Part shown: piece after piece, positions 1 to 10,331 of the stretch
Numbering within the stretch: position 1 is the first letter of the stretch
Layout: every line of letters starts with the position of its first letter
Assembly: GCA_964242415.1 (NCBI GenBank)
Contig: CAXTAT010000057.1
Span: 1-13,697, forward strand
From: DASWOJ01 sp964242415
GTDB taxonomy: Bacteria > Pseudomonadota > Alphaproteobacteria > Acetobacterales > Acetobacteraceae
Reading direction: 5' to 3'
DNA length: 13,697 nt
Notes under the pieces: generated by a model
What the model was told of the DNA's origin: nothing
The model's input: only the letters and a program-made list of their open reading frames with translations
Database searches by the model: none
Made by a program: the position numbers and the translations under genes

Positions 1-15
1 GGGAGAGGGAGCAGG
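1..15. repeat. Partial copy of the G/C-rich palindromic intergenic repeat at the window edge
   Basis: The first 15 bases are identical to positions 1838-1852, the outer part of the palindromic repeat upstream of the same transporter gene. The window therefore appears to start inside a second copy lying just past the stop codon of the substrate-binding protein gene. Only the end of the copy is visible, so its full structure cannot be judged. Confidence 0.5.
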
Positions 16-20
16 CACCC

Positions 21-1613
21 CTACTCCAAGCTGATCGCCGTCAGGTCCACGAACCAGCTCTGCACGGGAACGAACCCATGCACCCGCTTGCTCATGGCGC
101 GCGGATTGAGGTCATGCACGATATACAGCCAGGGCGGGTCGTCCACCATGCGCTCATGCGCGTGCTGGAACGCGGTCGCGATGGTCGCCGGGTCGGTGGC
201 CTCGGACAGTTGGGCCAGGTCCTGCTCGAACCCGGCATCCCGCCAGTGCTCCCAATTGAATCCGGCCGGGGAAAAGCTGCTCGCCGCAAAGTAGCGGGCC
301 ATGATCCCAACATCCGACGACGGCGACGACACATTAAGCGCGACCGCCCCCTGCAAACTCGGCGAGTCCGGCGGCTGGCGGCTGGCGGTCAGCAGCACCT
401 GCCACTCGACGACGTTGAACTCCACCTTCACTCCGCACGCCGTTTGCAGGTTCTCCTGCAGGAACTCGTTCATCGGCAGCGGCACCATCTGCCCGCTGCC
501 GGAGTTGGAGATCATCACCTTGAACGCGAGCGGCTTGCCCGCGCCATAGCCAGCCTGCGCGAGCAGCGCCTTGCCCTTCGCCGGGTCGAAGCCGTAGTGG
601 TTCTCCGGGTGGCCGAAATTGGGGTCGCCCGGCTTCAGCCAGCCGACCGCGGGTTCGGCCGTGCCGTTCAGCAGGCTCACCAGGCCGTCGCGGTCAATGC
701 AGTAGTTCAATGCCTGGCGCACCCGGATGTCGGCCAGCGGGCTGCCCTGGCCCAGGCCGTAGAACCAGGGCCAGACATGCGGATACGAGCCGGTGGTGAT
801 AACGAAGCCGGCCTGCTTGAGGCTGTCGATGCCATCGGGCGGCGGCACCTCGATCCAATCGACCTGCCCGCTGCGCAGCGCGGCAAGCCGGGTGTTCGCC
901 TCCGGGATCGGCAACAGGAGAACCTTCGCCACCTTCGCCCTGTGCGCCGGGTCCCAGTAGGCGTCGTTGCGGGCCAGGGTGACGGACTGGCGGGAGGCGA
1001 CGGACTCGATCCGGAACGGGCCGGTGCCCGCCGCGGGCAGCAGGGCAACGCGCCCCCAGTCATGCCCGGCCTTCTCGAACGACGCCGGCGAGGTGAACAG
1101 GATATACACCGCCTGATAAGGGAAATAGGACGCCGGGCCCTTGGTGGTGATGGCGACGGTGGCGTCATCGACCTTGCGGTAGGTGTCCATGGTGGGGACG
1201 CGGGCGCGCATCAGGCCGGACCCGGCGGCCTCGAATTGCGGGCTGTCGGACCGGAAGAAGCGGTCGAGGTTCCAGATCACGGCGTCGGCGTCGAGCTTGG
1301 TCCCGTCATGGAACGCGACGCCGGGGCGAAGGTGGAAGATCCAGGTCTTCTTGTCGTCCGCCGCCTGCTCCCAAGCGGTGGCGAGGCCGGGGCGCAGCGT
1401 GGCGGGCTTCCCCGTGGGCGAGAGGTCCCACAGCACCAGCCCCTCGAAGGCCGGATAGCCAAGGAAGCGTACGCCCTCGAAGCCGTTGTTGGGCGCCCCC
1501 GTGGTGGTGGGAACATCGGTCGCGGTCATGGCAATGCGCAGGGTGTCGTCGGCGGCCTGCGCAGTTGTCGCAAGGGTCGTAGCCAGGAGGCTGGTAAGAA
1601 TGGCTTTGCGCAT
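21..1613 (-). CDS. ABC transporter periplasmic substrate-binding protein, family 5 (peptide/nickel/opine type)
   Basis: Predicted extracytoplasmic binding protein of an ABC importer, about 530 residues, the usual size for the SBP_bac_5 family. The start is ATG at 1613, because a good AGGAG lies five bases upstream and the protein then begins with a clear signal peptide: Met-Arg-Lys, a hydrophobic run, and an Ala-Gln-Ala cleavage site near residue 20 followed by ADDTLRIAM. Family hallmarks follow: a TAWEQ / WIFHLRPGVAFHDGT segment around residues 80-105 that matches the family signature, then DAVIWNLDRFF, GTGPFRIES, and IRVRQALNYCIDRDGL in the middle. This family binds di- and oligopeptides, nickel, opines, glutathione or cyclic sugars, and the ligand cannot be told from the sequence. 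No permease or ATPase partner lies in the window; they may lie beyond position 1. It is separated from ilvA by 444 bp holding a palindromic repeat, so it is probably its own unit. The stop is TAG at 21-23. Confidence 0.9.
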   Translation of the reverse strand: MRKAILTSLLATTLATTAQAADDTLRIAMTATDVPTTTGAPNNGFEGVRFLGYPAFEGLVLWDLSPTGKPATLRPGLATAWEQAADDKKTWIFHLRPGVAFHDGTKLDADAVIWNLDRFFRSDSPQFEAAGSGLMRARVPTMDTYRKVDDATVAITTKGPASYFPYQAVYILFTSPASFEKAGHDWGRVALLPAAGTGPFRIESVASRQSVTLARNDAYWDPAHRAKVAKVLLLPIPEANTRLAALRSGQVDWIEVPPPDGIDSLKQAGFVITTGSYPHVWPWFYGLGQGSPLADIRVRQALNYCIDRDGLVSLLNGTAEPAVGWLKPGDPNFGHPENHYGFDPAKGKALLAQAGYGAGKPLAFKVMISNSGSGQMVPLPMNEFLQENLQTACGVKVEFNVVEWQVLLTASRQPPDSPSLQGAVALNVSSPSSDVGIMARYFAASSFSPAGFNWEHWRDAGFEQDLAQLSEATDPATIATAFQHAHERMVDDPPWLYIVHDLNPRAMSKRVHGFVPVQSWFVDLTAISLE

Positions 1614-1652
1614 GGAGGCTCCTGGCAGTCTGTGGCGTTTACGGCAGCAACT

Positions 1653-1852
1653 CTCACCCAACCCCGTCACCGAGGCCAGCGCAATCTAGCTCCCTCTCCC
1701 CCTTCGGGAAGGGGTTGGGGTGAGGGGGTCTTGCAGCGCGGTCCCGTCCGGCCCGGGCAGCCCGGTTCCGATAACGCCGACGGTCGCGGGTGGCGCCAGG
1801 CAAGCAAGACCCCCTCACCCCGGCCCTCTCCCGAAATGGGAGAGGGAGCAGG
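1653..1852. repeat. MITE-like palindromic intergenic repeat element
   Basis: The segment is a large imperfect palindrome of about 200 bp. Positions 1717-1734 (GGGGTGAGGGGGTCTTGC) are perfectly inverted at 1804-1821. Each end carries its own smaller hairpin: 1699-1714 folds as CCCCTT/AAGGGG around a CGGG loop, and 1824-1846 folds with a perfect 9-bp stem. Positions 1653-1665 (CTCACCCAACCCC) are a slightly decayed inverted copy of 1711-1724. It has no coding capacity that looks real. Its outer end recurs at positions 1-15. Repeats with 'CTCACCC..CCCTCTCCC' cores are common in GC-rich proteobacterial intergenic regions. Mobilisation in trans by a transposase is an inference; no transposase is present. 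Confidence 0.7.
1824..1846. repeat. Perfect 9-bp-stem hairpin inside the palindromic repeat
   Basis: CCCTCTCCC (1824-1832), loop GAAAT, GGGAGAGGG (1838-1846). It is stable on either strand but has no T-tract on either side, so it is not a canonical intrinsic terminator. It could still stop or slow RNA polymerase or protect a transcript 3' end. Confidence 0.6.
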
Positions 1853-2057
1853 GGGCCACGCTCAGCCGATGACATCCATGGTTCCTGTCTAGCCTGATTG
1901 CGGCATCAAGGCTGGCCAGCCAGGCAATCCCACGAGCCGGAACGCCTCGGATCACAAGCAGCAGAAGCCGGTCGCACCCACCGGAAGCCACGCTGCAACT
2001 CAAGCCTCCAAGCCGCCCGGCAAGATGCCTCCCCCGTCCGACCCCGCGCCCCGCTCA
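1853..2057. other. Intergenic stretch between ilvA and the transporter gene; one nested inverted repeat
   Basis: No convincing gene is visible here. Short frames in both directions have no ribosome binding site and no recognisable protein. The only structure noticed is a nested inverted repeat at 1896-1929: GATTGC pairs with GCAATC around the perfect 12-bp palindrome GGCTGGCCAGCC (1910-1921). It lies about 130 bases past the ilvA stop, so it could help end the ilvA transcript, but there is no T-run. No clear promoter for the transporter gene could be picked out in 1614-1690. Confidence 0.4.
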
Positions 2058-3254
2058 TCAAACCCGCCGCACCACATAACGCCCCGCCAGCGCCTCCAGG
2101 ATATCGTCGGCATGCGCAGGGTCCCGCGCCTCGACCATCAGCTCCAGCTCCGCCGCCTGCACGCTCGGCGCATCGAACAGCCGCTGGTGCACCACCTCGA
2201 TAATATTGCCCCCGGACGTGCCGATCAGCCCGGCGATATCAGCCAGCACCCCCGGCCGGTCCGGGATCTCCATCGTCAGGCGCAGCAGCCGGCCATCGCG
2301 CAGCAGCCCGCGCAGCAGCACGTTCGCCAGGATGCGCCCGTCGATGTTGCCGCCGCACACCGGCACGCCCACCCGCTGCCCGGCGAACCGCCCCGGGTGG
2401 GCCAGCAGCGCCGCGACCGCGATGGCGCCCGCGCCCTCCGCCACCTGCTTCGCCCCCTCCGCCAGCAGCGCGATGCCGTCCTCCACCACGCGCTCCGGCA
2501 CCACCAGCACCTCGGACACATGCGCGCGGATCACCTCCAGGCAGTGCGTGCCGATCTGGTGCACGGCGATGCCCTCCGCGATGGTGGGGCCGCCGGTCGC
2601 CACCTCGATACCCGCCAGCGTCTGGCTCAACGACGCATACGCCGCGACCTCCACCCCGATCACCTCGATGCCCGGCTTGATCCCGTGGGCCGCCACGGCG
2701 CAGCCGCTAATCAGCCCGCCCCCGCCAACGGGGATCAGCAGCACGTCCAGGTCGGGCGCGTCCTCCAGCATCTCCAGCGCCATCGTGCCCTGGCCCGCCA
2801 TCACCCCGGGATCGTCGAACGGATGGATGAACACCAGCCCATCGCGAGCCGACAGCCGGTAAGCATGGGCGGCGGCGGCGGCCAAGTCCTCGCCGTGCAG
2901 CACCACCTCGGCGCCCCACGCCCGGGTGCGCGTTACCTTGGTGCTGGGCGTATACAGCGGCATGACGATGGTGGAGCGGATGCCCAGCAGCCCCGCGTGC
3001 CGGGCCACAGCCTGCGCATGATTGCCGGCCGACATGGCGACCACCCCGGCCCGCCGCTCCGCCGGGGACAGCAGCGCCAGCCGGTTGGCCGCACCGCGCT
3101 CCTTGAACGAGCCGATGGCCTGCAGGTTGTCCAACTTCAGCGTGACCAGAGCGCCCGTCGCCCGGCTGACCGCATCCGACGGCAGCGTCGGCGTCCGCAG
3201 CACGCGCCCGGCGATCCGCCCGGCCGCGGCCTGAACGTCGGCCAGCCCGATCAC
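2058..3254 (-). CDS. ilvA: Threonine ammonia-lyase (threonine dehydratase), PLP-dependent, with C-terminal ACT domain
   Basis: Cytoplasmic PLP enzyme that deaminates L-threonine to 2-oxobutanoate, the first committed step to isoleucine; 398 residues. The fold-type II core covers residues 1-320. The PLP lysine is K51 in NLQAIGSFKERGAANRL, SAGNHAQ sits at 75-81, and the phosphate-binding tetraglycine loop PVGGGGLISG is at 175-184. An ACT domain fills residues 326-395 (LTMEIPDRPGVLADIAGLI), as in the roughly 400-residue alphaproteobacterial form; it is shorter than the 514-residue E. coli IlvA, which has two regulatory domains. The start chosen is GTG at 3254, giving (M)IGLADVQAAAGRI, with AGGG eight bases upstream. 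The frame is open further upstream, but those residues lie inside greA and look unlike the family. It lies 10 bases after the greA stop codon, and its ribosome binding site touches that stop, so coupling to greA is likely. The gene could be named tdcB, since short forms are named either way. Confidence 0.92.
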   Translation of the reverse strand: MIGLADVQAAAGRIAGRVLRTPTLPSDAVSRATGALVTLKLDNLQAIGSFKERGAANRLALLSPAERRAGVVAMSAGNHAQAVARHAGLLGIRSTIVMPLYTPSTKVTRTRAWGAEVVLHGEDLAAAAAHAYRLSARDGLVFIHPFDDPGVMAGQGTMALEMLEDAPDLDVLLIPVGGGGLISGCAVAAHGIKPGIEVIGVEVAAYASLSQTLAGIEVATGGPTIAEGIAVHQIGTHCLEVIRAHVSEVLVVPERVVEDGIALLAEGAKQVAEGAGAIAVAALLAHPGRFAGQRVGVPVCGGNIDGRILANVLLRGLLRDGRLLRLTMEIPDRPGVLADIAGLIGTSGGNIIEVVHQRLFDAPSVQAAELELMVEARDPAHADDILEALAGRYVVRRV

Positions 3255-3264
3255 AGGAAAAACC

Positions 3265-3738
3265 CTAGCCGAACTTGACGGCCAGGATCTCGTACATGCG
3301 GTCCCCACCCGGCGCCGGAACCGACACATTGTCGCCGATCTTCTTGCCGATCAGCGACTTCGCCAGCGGAGAGGAAATGCTGAGCCGCAGGTGCTTGATG
3401 TCCGCCTCGTGCACGCCGACGATCTGGTACGTCGTCTCCTTCTCCGTCTCCTCATCGAGCAGCCGGACGTGCGCGCCGAACTTCACCTGGTCGCCGGACA
3501 ACGTGGAGGGGTCGATCACCTCCGCCGCCGACACGATCTCCTCCAGCTCGATCACCCGGCCCTCGATGAAGGACTGGCGCTCGCGGGCGGCGTGGTACTC
3601 GGCGTTCTCGCTCAGGTCGCCATGGCTGCGGGCTTCGGCGATGGCGCGGATGATCGACGGGCGTTCCACCGATTTCAGGTGCCGCAACTCCTCTTCCAGG
3701 CGCTGCAAGCCTGGCGCAGTCATCGGAAATTTCTGCAC
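3265..3738 (-). CDS. greA: Transcription elongation factor GreA
   Basis: GreA enters the secondary channel of backtracked RNA polymerase and stimulates cleavage of the extruded RNA 3' end, restarting elongation. The 157-residue length is standard. The N-terminal coiled-coil hairpin (residues 1-75) carries HGDLSENAEYHAARERQ, with the conserved tip acids at D41 and E44. The C-terminal FKBP-like domain covers 80-157 and includes ISSPLAKSLIGKKIGD and ends in YEILAVKFG. The start is GTG at 3738, read as MQKFPMT, which matches the MQxxPMT start of E. coli GreA. GGGGA lies upstream at suitable spacing, whereas the internal ATG at 3723 has no such site. It lies 58 bases after carB across a GC-rich hairpin and 10 bases before ilvA. 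A carB-greA neighbourhood is familiar in alphaproteobacteria (recalled, not searched). Confidence 0.96.
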   Translation of the reverse strand: MQKFPMTAPGLQRLEEELRHLKSVERPSIIRAIAEARSHGDLSENAEYHAARERQSFIEGRVIELEEIVSAAEVIDPSTLSGDQVKFGAHVRLLDEETEKETTYQIVGVHEADIKHLRLSISSPLAKSLIGKKIGDNVSVPAPGGDRMYEILAVKFG

Positions 3739-3762
3739 GCTCGGTCCCCAAGCTTAGGCGCG

Positions 3763-3789
3763 GGTCCCCGGCGAGGGTGCCGGGGCACC
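3763..3789 (-). other. Strong GC hairpin in the carB-greA gap
   Basis: CCCCGGC (3766-3772) pairs perfectly with GCCGGGG (3779-3785) around a six-base loop. GGT (3763-3765) can pair with ACC (3787-3789) across a single bulged base. On the transcribed minus strand no T-tract follows, so it is not a standard rho-independent terminator. It could be a partial terminator, an RNA-processing or stability element that sets the greA/ilvA level relative to carB, or it could be incidental in GC-rich DNA. Confidence 0.5.
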
Positions 3790-3796
3790 GTGGCGC

Positions 3797-7039
<3,243 letters not shown>

Positions 7040-7050
7040 GGCTTACCTCT
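7040..7050 (-). promoter_or_regulatory. carB ribosome binding site embedded in the end of the ATPase gene
   Basis: The minus strand reads AGAGGTAAGCC and then ATG. AGAGG is the carB Shine-Dalgarno sequence. Its first bases are the last sense codon of the ATPase gene, and the following TAA is that gene's stop. Ribosomes ending the ATPase therefore terminate on the carB initiation site, so translational coupling is expected. Confidence 0.75.
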
Positions 7051-8272
7051 GGTCGGCGTTGGGTTTAGGGCGGCCGATGCGGGGGAGCTTGACCGGCGGC
7101 AGCGGTATGGTCCGACGCATGAACTCGTCGAATAGCGGGACGGTGAAGCCGGTGTCCCCATGGGCCGGGCTGTAGATCATGCCCTTGCCGATCAGTCCGC
7201 TCCGCAGCGGCCCGGCGCTGGTGACGGTGATCCCAAGCCGGTCGGCTATGTCACCAGACCTGTGCGGGCCAGGGCCAAGCTCTGCCATGCAGCGGAGGTA
7301 ATCCTTCTCGCGCGGGGTCAGCCGGTCGAGGCGGACGCGGAAAAAGCTTTCATCAAGGGCTTGGACGGCCAGCGGCGTCGCATCGAGCACATCCTGCTCG
7401 GTGATCGGCGTTTGCGCGGCGGTGTTCCAGGTGTGATAGCCCCATTCCTGGAGGAAATAGGGATAACCCTTGGTCAAGGCGAAGATGCGGTCGAGCGCAG
7501 CCGGCGTGAACGCAACTCCCTCGTCCTCCGCCGGGTCGGCCAGGGCAAGCTTGGCGTCGTTGAACGTGAGGGCATCAATGACAGGGAAGTCGAACATCCG
7601 TTCGGCATAGGACTTCGAGCGTCCGCTCAGCCCCACGACCTGGGGCAGGCCGGCCGCGACCATCACAAGCGGCAACCCGTCCTGGACAACACGGTGCAGG
7701 CCCATGATCAGGGCGCTCATGTCCCGTTCGGACAGGTATTGGATTTCGTCAATGACGATGACAACCGACGTTTCACGCGACAGGGCAGCCCGCCCGACGG
7801 CCATGAGCAGCTCTGGCAAATCCGCCTCAAGATCCCCGCTATCGGCTGCGCCTTGTTCACCGTTGATGTCCAAGGCAAGCTCAACGTCGGCATACTTGAC
7901 CTTAATGACTGACATGAAGCTTTTCAGCACGCGCAAGCTGCGCTTGACCTGCTCGCTCAACGCGCCAAGCCGGTCCAATTCCAGCAGCACGCGGCGCAGC
8001 GGCGGTATAAGCAGCTCGGGCAAGGATTTGTTCTCATGCGCCTCAATGGCGCATACCTGATAGCCAGTGCCCTCGGCGAGCAGCCTGACGCGGGCCAGCA
8101 GCACTGTCTTGCCAACCCCGCGCAGGCCAACGGCGATGAAGCTTTTGGATGCCCGCCGCAGCCGCACCCTGGCCAGGGTGATGCGTGCGCGCTCCAGAAA
8201 CTGCTCGCGGCCTGTCAGTTCAGGTGGCTGCGTTCCAGCACCGGGGACGTACGGGTTGCGGATCGGGTCCAT
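7043..8272 (-). CDS. AAA+ ATPase with C-terminal winged helix, Orc1/Cdc6-like, inserted between carA and carB
   Basis: A 409-residue P-loop ATPase of unknown role. The start chosen is ATG at 8272, giving MDPIRNPYVPGAG, which resembles the usual beginning of this ATPase family. A TTG at 8299 would add nine residues but would place the start inside a palindrome. Neither has a Shine-Dalgarno sequence. Walker A is GLRGVGKT (49-56). Walker B is VVIVIDEIQYL (170-180) with D175 and E176. A sensor-like LVMVAAGLPQ follows, then GYPYFLQEWGYHTW, the lid motif of Orc1/Cdc6-like ATPases. The last 80 or so residues (LTPREKDYLRCMAELG to FTVPLFDEFMRR) look like a winged-helix domain for DNA or protein contact. 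It has no endonuclease, protease or transmembrane part. Four sampled lines give 138 of 240 G/C (about 58%), against 73% in carB, which suggests later acquisition. It sits in the same direction as the car genes, 54 bases after carA and overlapping the carB ribosome binding site. Function is not assigned; stand-alone members are common in bacteria. Confidence 0.85.
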   Translation of the reverse strand: MDPIRNPYVPGAGTQPPELTGREQFLERARITLARVRLRRASKSFIAVGLRGVGKTVLLARVRLLAEGTGYQVCAIEAHENKSLPELLIPPLRRVLLELDRLGALSEQVKRSLRVLKSFMSVIKVKYADVELALDINGEQGAADSGDLEADLPELLMAVGRAALSRETSVVIVIDEIQYLSERDMSALIMGLHRVVQDGLPLVMVAAGLPQVVGLSGRSKSYAERMFDFPVIDALTFNDAKLALADPAEDEGVAFTPAALDRIFALTKGYPYFLQEWGYHTWNTAAQTPITEQDVLDATPLAVQALDESFFRVRLDRLTPREKDYLRCMAELGPGPHRSGDIADRLGITVTSAGPLRSGLIGKGMIYSPAHGDTGFTVPLFDEFMRRTIPLPPVKLPRIGRPKPNADQR

Positions 8273-8279
8273 ATTGAAA

Positions 8280-8325
8280 GAGTTTATCCAGTTATACAAG
8301 AAACACTAGCTAACTCAGTAAACTC
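8280..8325. promoter_or_regulatory. AT-rich 15-nt-arm imperfect palindrome before the ATPase gene
   Basis: GAGTTTA (8280-8286) and AGTTA (8290-8294) are mirrored by TAACT (8311-8315) and TAAACTC (8319-8325). The same 3-base gap separates the pieces on both sides, so 12 of 15 arm bases match around a 16-base centre. It fills the carA-to-ATPase gap (carA stop at 8327-8329, ATPase ATG at 8272) and is far richer in A/T than its surroundings. A TATAAC on the minus strand (8296-8291) could be a -10 box, but no good -35 sits 17 bases away. It may be an operator, a paired binding site for the ATPase's own winged helix, or a relic of the insertion. Confidence 0.5.
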
Positions 8326-8326
8326 C

Positions 8327-9709
<1,383 letters not shown>

Positions 9710-9715
9710 GACAGG

Positions 9716-9744
9716 AGCATATGGGAGGTTTTTTCCCATCGCAA
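9716..9744 (-). promoter_or_regulatory. car operon promoter, sigma-70 type
   Basis: On the minus strand TTGCGA (9744-9739, 4 of 6 against TTGACA) is followed by exactly 17 bases and then TATGCT (9721-9716, 4 of 6 against TATAAT). Transcription would be expected to begin about seven bases past the -10, which is the A of the ATG at 9709. That would make the car mRNA leaderless and explains the lack of a Shine-Dalgarno sequence there. It faces leftwards into HTH-carA. Confidence 0.6.
9721..9739. promoter_or_regulatory. Perfect palindrome filling the car promoter spacer: candidate operator
   Basis: The minus strand reads ATGGGA-AAAAACC-TCCCAT: perfect 6-bp arms around 7 bases. The palindrome begins on the last base of the -35 and ends on the first base of the -10, the textbook position for a repressor site. 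The first protein made from this promoter starts with a helix-turn-helix, so autoregulation is an attractive inference. A single ATGGGA half-site recurs at 9793-9798 on the yqeY side. Confidence 0.5.
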
Positions 9745-9757
9745 GCGCGACCAGTCA

Positions 9758-9781
9758 GGTGCGGAATTTCTCTCCGCGACC
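9758..9781. other. Inverted repeat upstream of yqeY
   Basis: GCGGA (9761-9765) pairs with TCCGC (9773-9777) around 7 bases. GGT (9758-9760) pairs with ACC (9779-9781) past one unpaired base. It lies between the car promoter and yqeY. It could be a second operator or a leader hairpin for the rightward transcript. No convincing -35/-10 pair for yqeY was found between 9740 and 9822. Confidence 0.35.
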
Positions 9782-9822
9782 CGACTTGGTGTATGGGATG
9801 GGCTAGGTCGGGGAGTGCGGCA

Positions 9823-10281
9823 ATGGGCTTGCGTGAGCAGTTTACGGACGGGTTGAAGCAGTCGATGAAGGCGGGCGACGCCGCGCGCACCTCCACGCTG
9901 CGCATGATCCTGGCCCGGCTAAAGGACACCGACATCGCCGCTCGTCCCAAGGGCGTCGCCGCCATCCCGGACGACGACATCCTGGGCATGCTGCGCGGCA
10001 TGGTGAAGTCCCGCCGCGAATCCGTCACGATGTATGAGCAGGGCCACCGCCCGGAGCTGGCCGCCAAGGAAACCGCGGAGATCGCCGTGATCGAGGGCTT
10101 CCTGCCGCAGCAGATGGACGACGCCGCGCTGTCGGCCGAGGTCGAGTCCGCCGTGGCCGAAACCGGCGCGGCGTCGCAAAAGGAGATGGGCAAGGTCATG
10201 GCCGCGCTGAAGGCGAAGCATGGCGCCGCGCTGGACATGGCGCGGGCCGGCGCGCTGGTGCGGGCGCGCCTGAACGCCTGA
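9823..10281 (+). CDS. yqeY: GatB/YqeY domain protein
   Basis: A 152-residue cytoplasmic protein that matches the YqeY family over its full length (usually about 150 residues). It begins MGLREQFTDGLKQSMKAGDAART, with the family pattern STLRMILARLKDTDIAAR, then IPDDDILGMLRGMVKSRRESVTMYEQGHRPELAAKETAEIAVIEGFLPQQM and a C-terminal KEMGKVMAALKAKHG segment. The family resembles the tail domain of the tRNA amidotransferase subunit GatB, which contacts tRNA, but YqeY proteins have no settled biochemical role. The ATG at 9823 is chosen over an earlier in-frame ATG because GGGGAG lies just upstream and the extra residues are unlike the family. It is divergent from carA and precedes dnaG and rpoD, a neighbourhood recalled as common in alphaproteobacteria. 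Its TGA overlaps an ATG (TGATG at 10279-10283). Confidence 0.93.
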   Translation: MGLREQFTDGLKQSMKAGDAARTSTLRMILARLKDTDIAARPKGVAAIPDDDILGMLRGMVKSRRESVTMYEQGHRPELAAKETAEIAVIEGFLPQQMDDAALSAEVESAVAETGAASQKEMGKVMAALKAKHGAALDMARAGALVRARLNA

Positions 10282-10331
10282 TGCGCCTGCCAGCCGCCTT
10301 CCACCTCGCCTGGCGCTGTCCGGCATCGGGT

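Noticed and set aside
78..1892. 604-codon open frame opposite the ABC binding-protein gene, running into the palindromic repeat
   Set aside because: Composition is typical of an antisense shadow; it reads through the repeat, and the opposite strand has a signal peptide, family motifs and a good ribosome binding site.
1910..1921. 12-bp palindrome GGCTGGCCAGCC nested in GATTGC/GCAATC as an ilvA terminator
   Set aside because: The structure is real, but there is no T-tract on the minus strand and it lies about 130 bases past the gene; kept only as a note within the intergenic description.
1815..2003. 62-codon minus-strand frame between ilvA and the palindromic repeat
   Set aside because: It has no ribosome binding site, unlikely composition, and its end is repeat sequence.
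2025..3278. 417-codon plus-strand frame opposite ilvA
   Set aside because: Antisense shadow with His/Arg/Gln-rich low-complexity composition; ilvA has all of its PLP-site motifs.
8273..8299. TTG 8299 as start of the AAA+ ATPase
   Set aside because: The nine added residues (MYNWINSFN) are translated palindrome, whereas MDPIRNPYVPGAG from ATG 8272 resembles the usual family start.
9710..9739. Start of HTH-carA at ATG 9739 (ten residues longer)
   Set aside because: That ATG is inside the predicted promoter (overlapping -35 and palindrome) and has no ribosome binding site; ATG 9709 fits the predicted transcription start.
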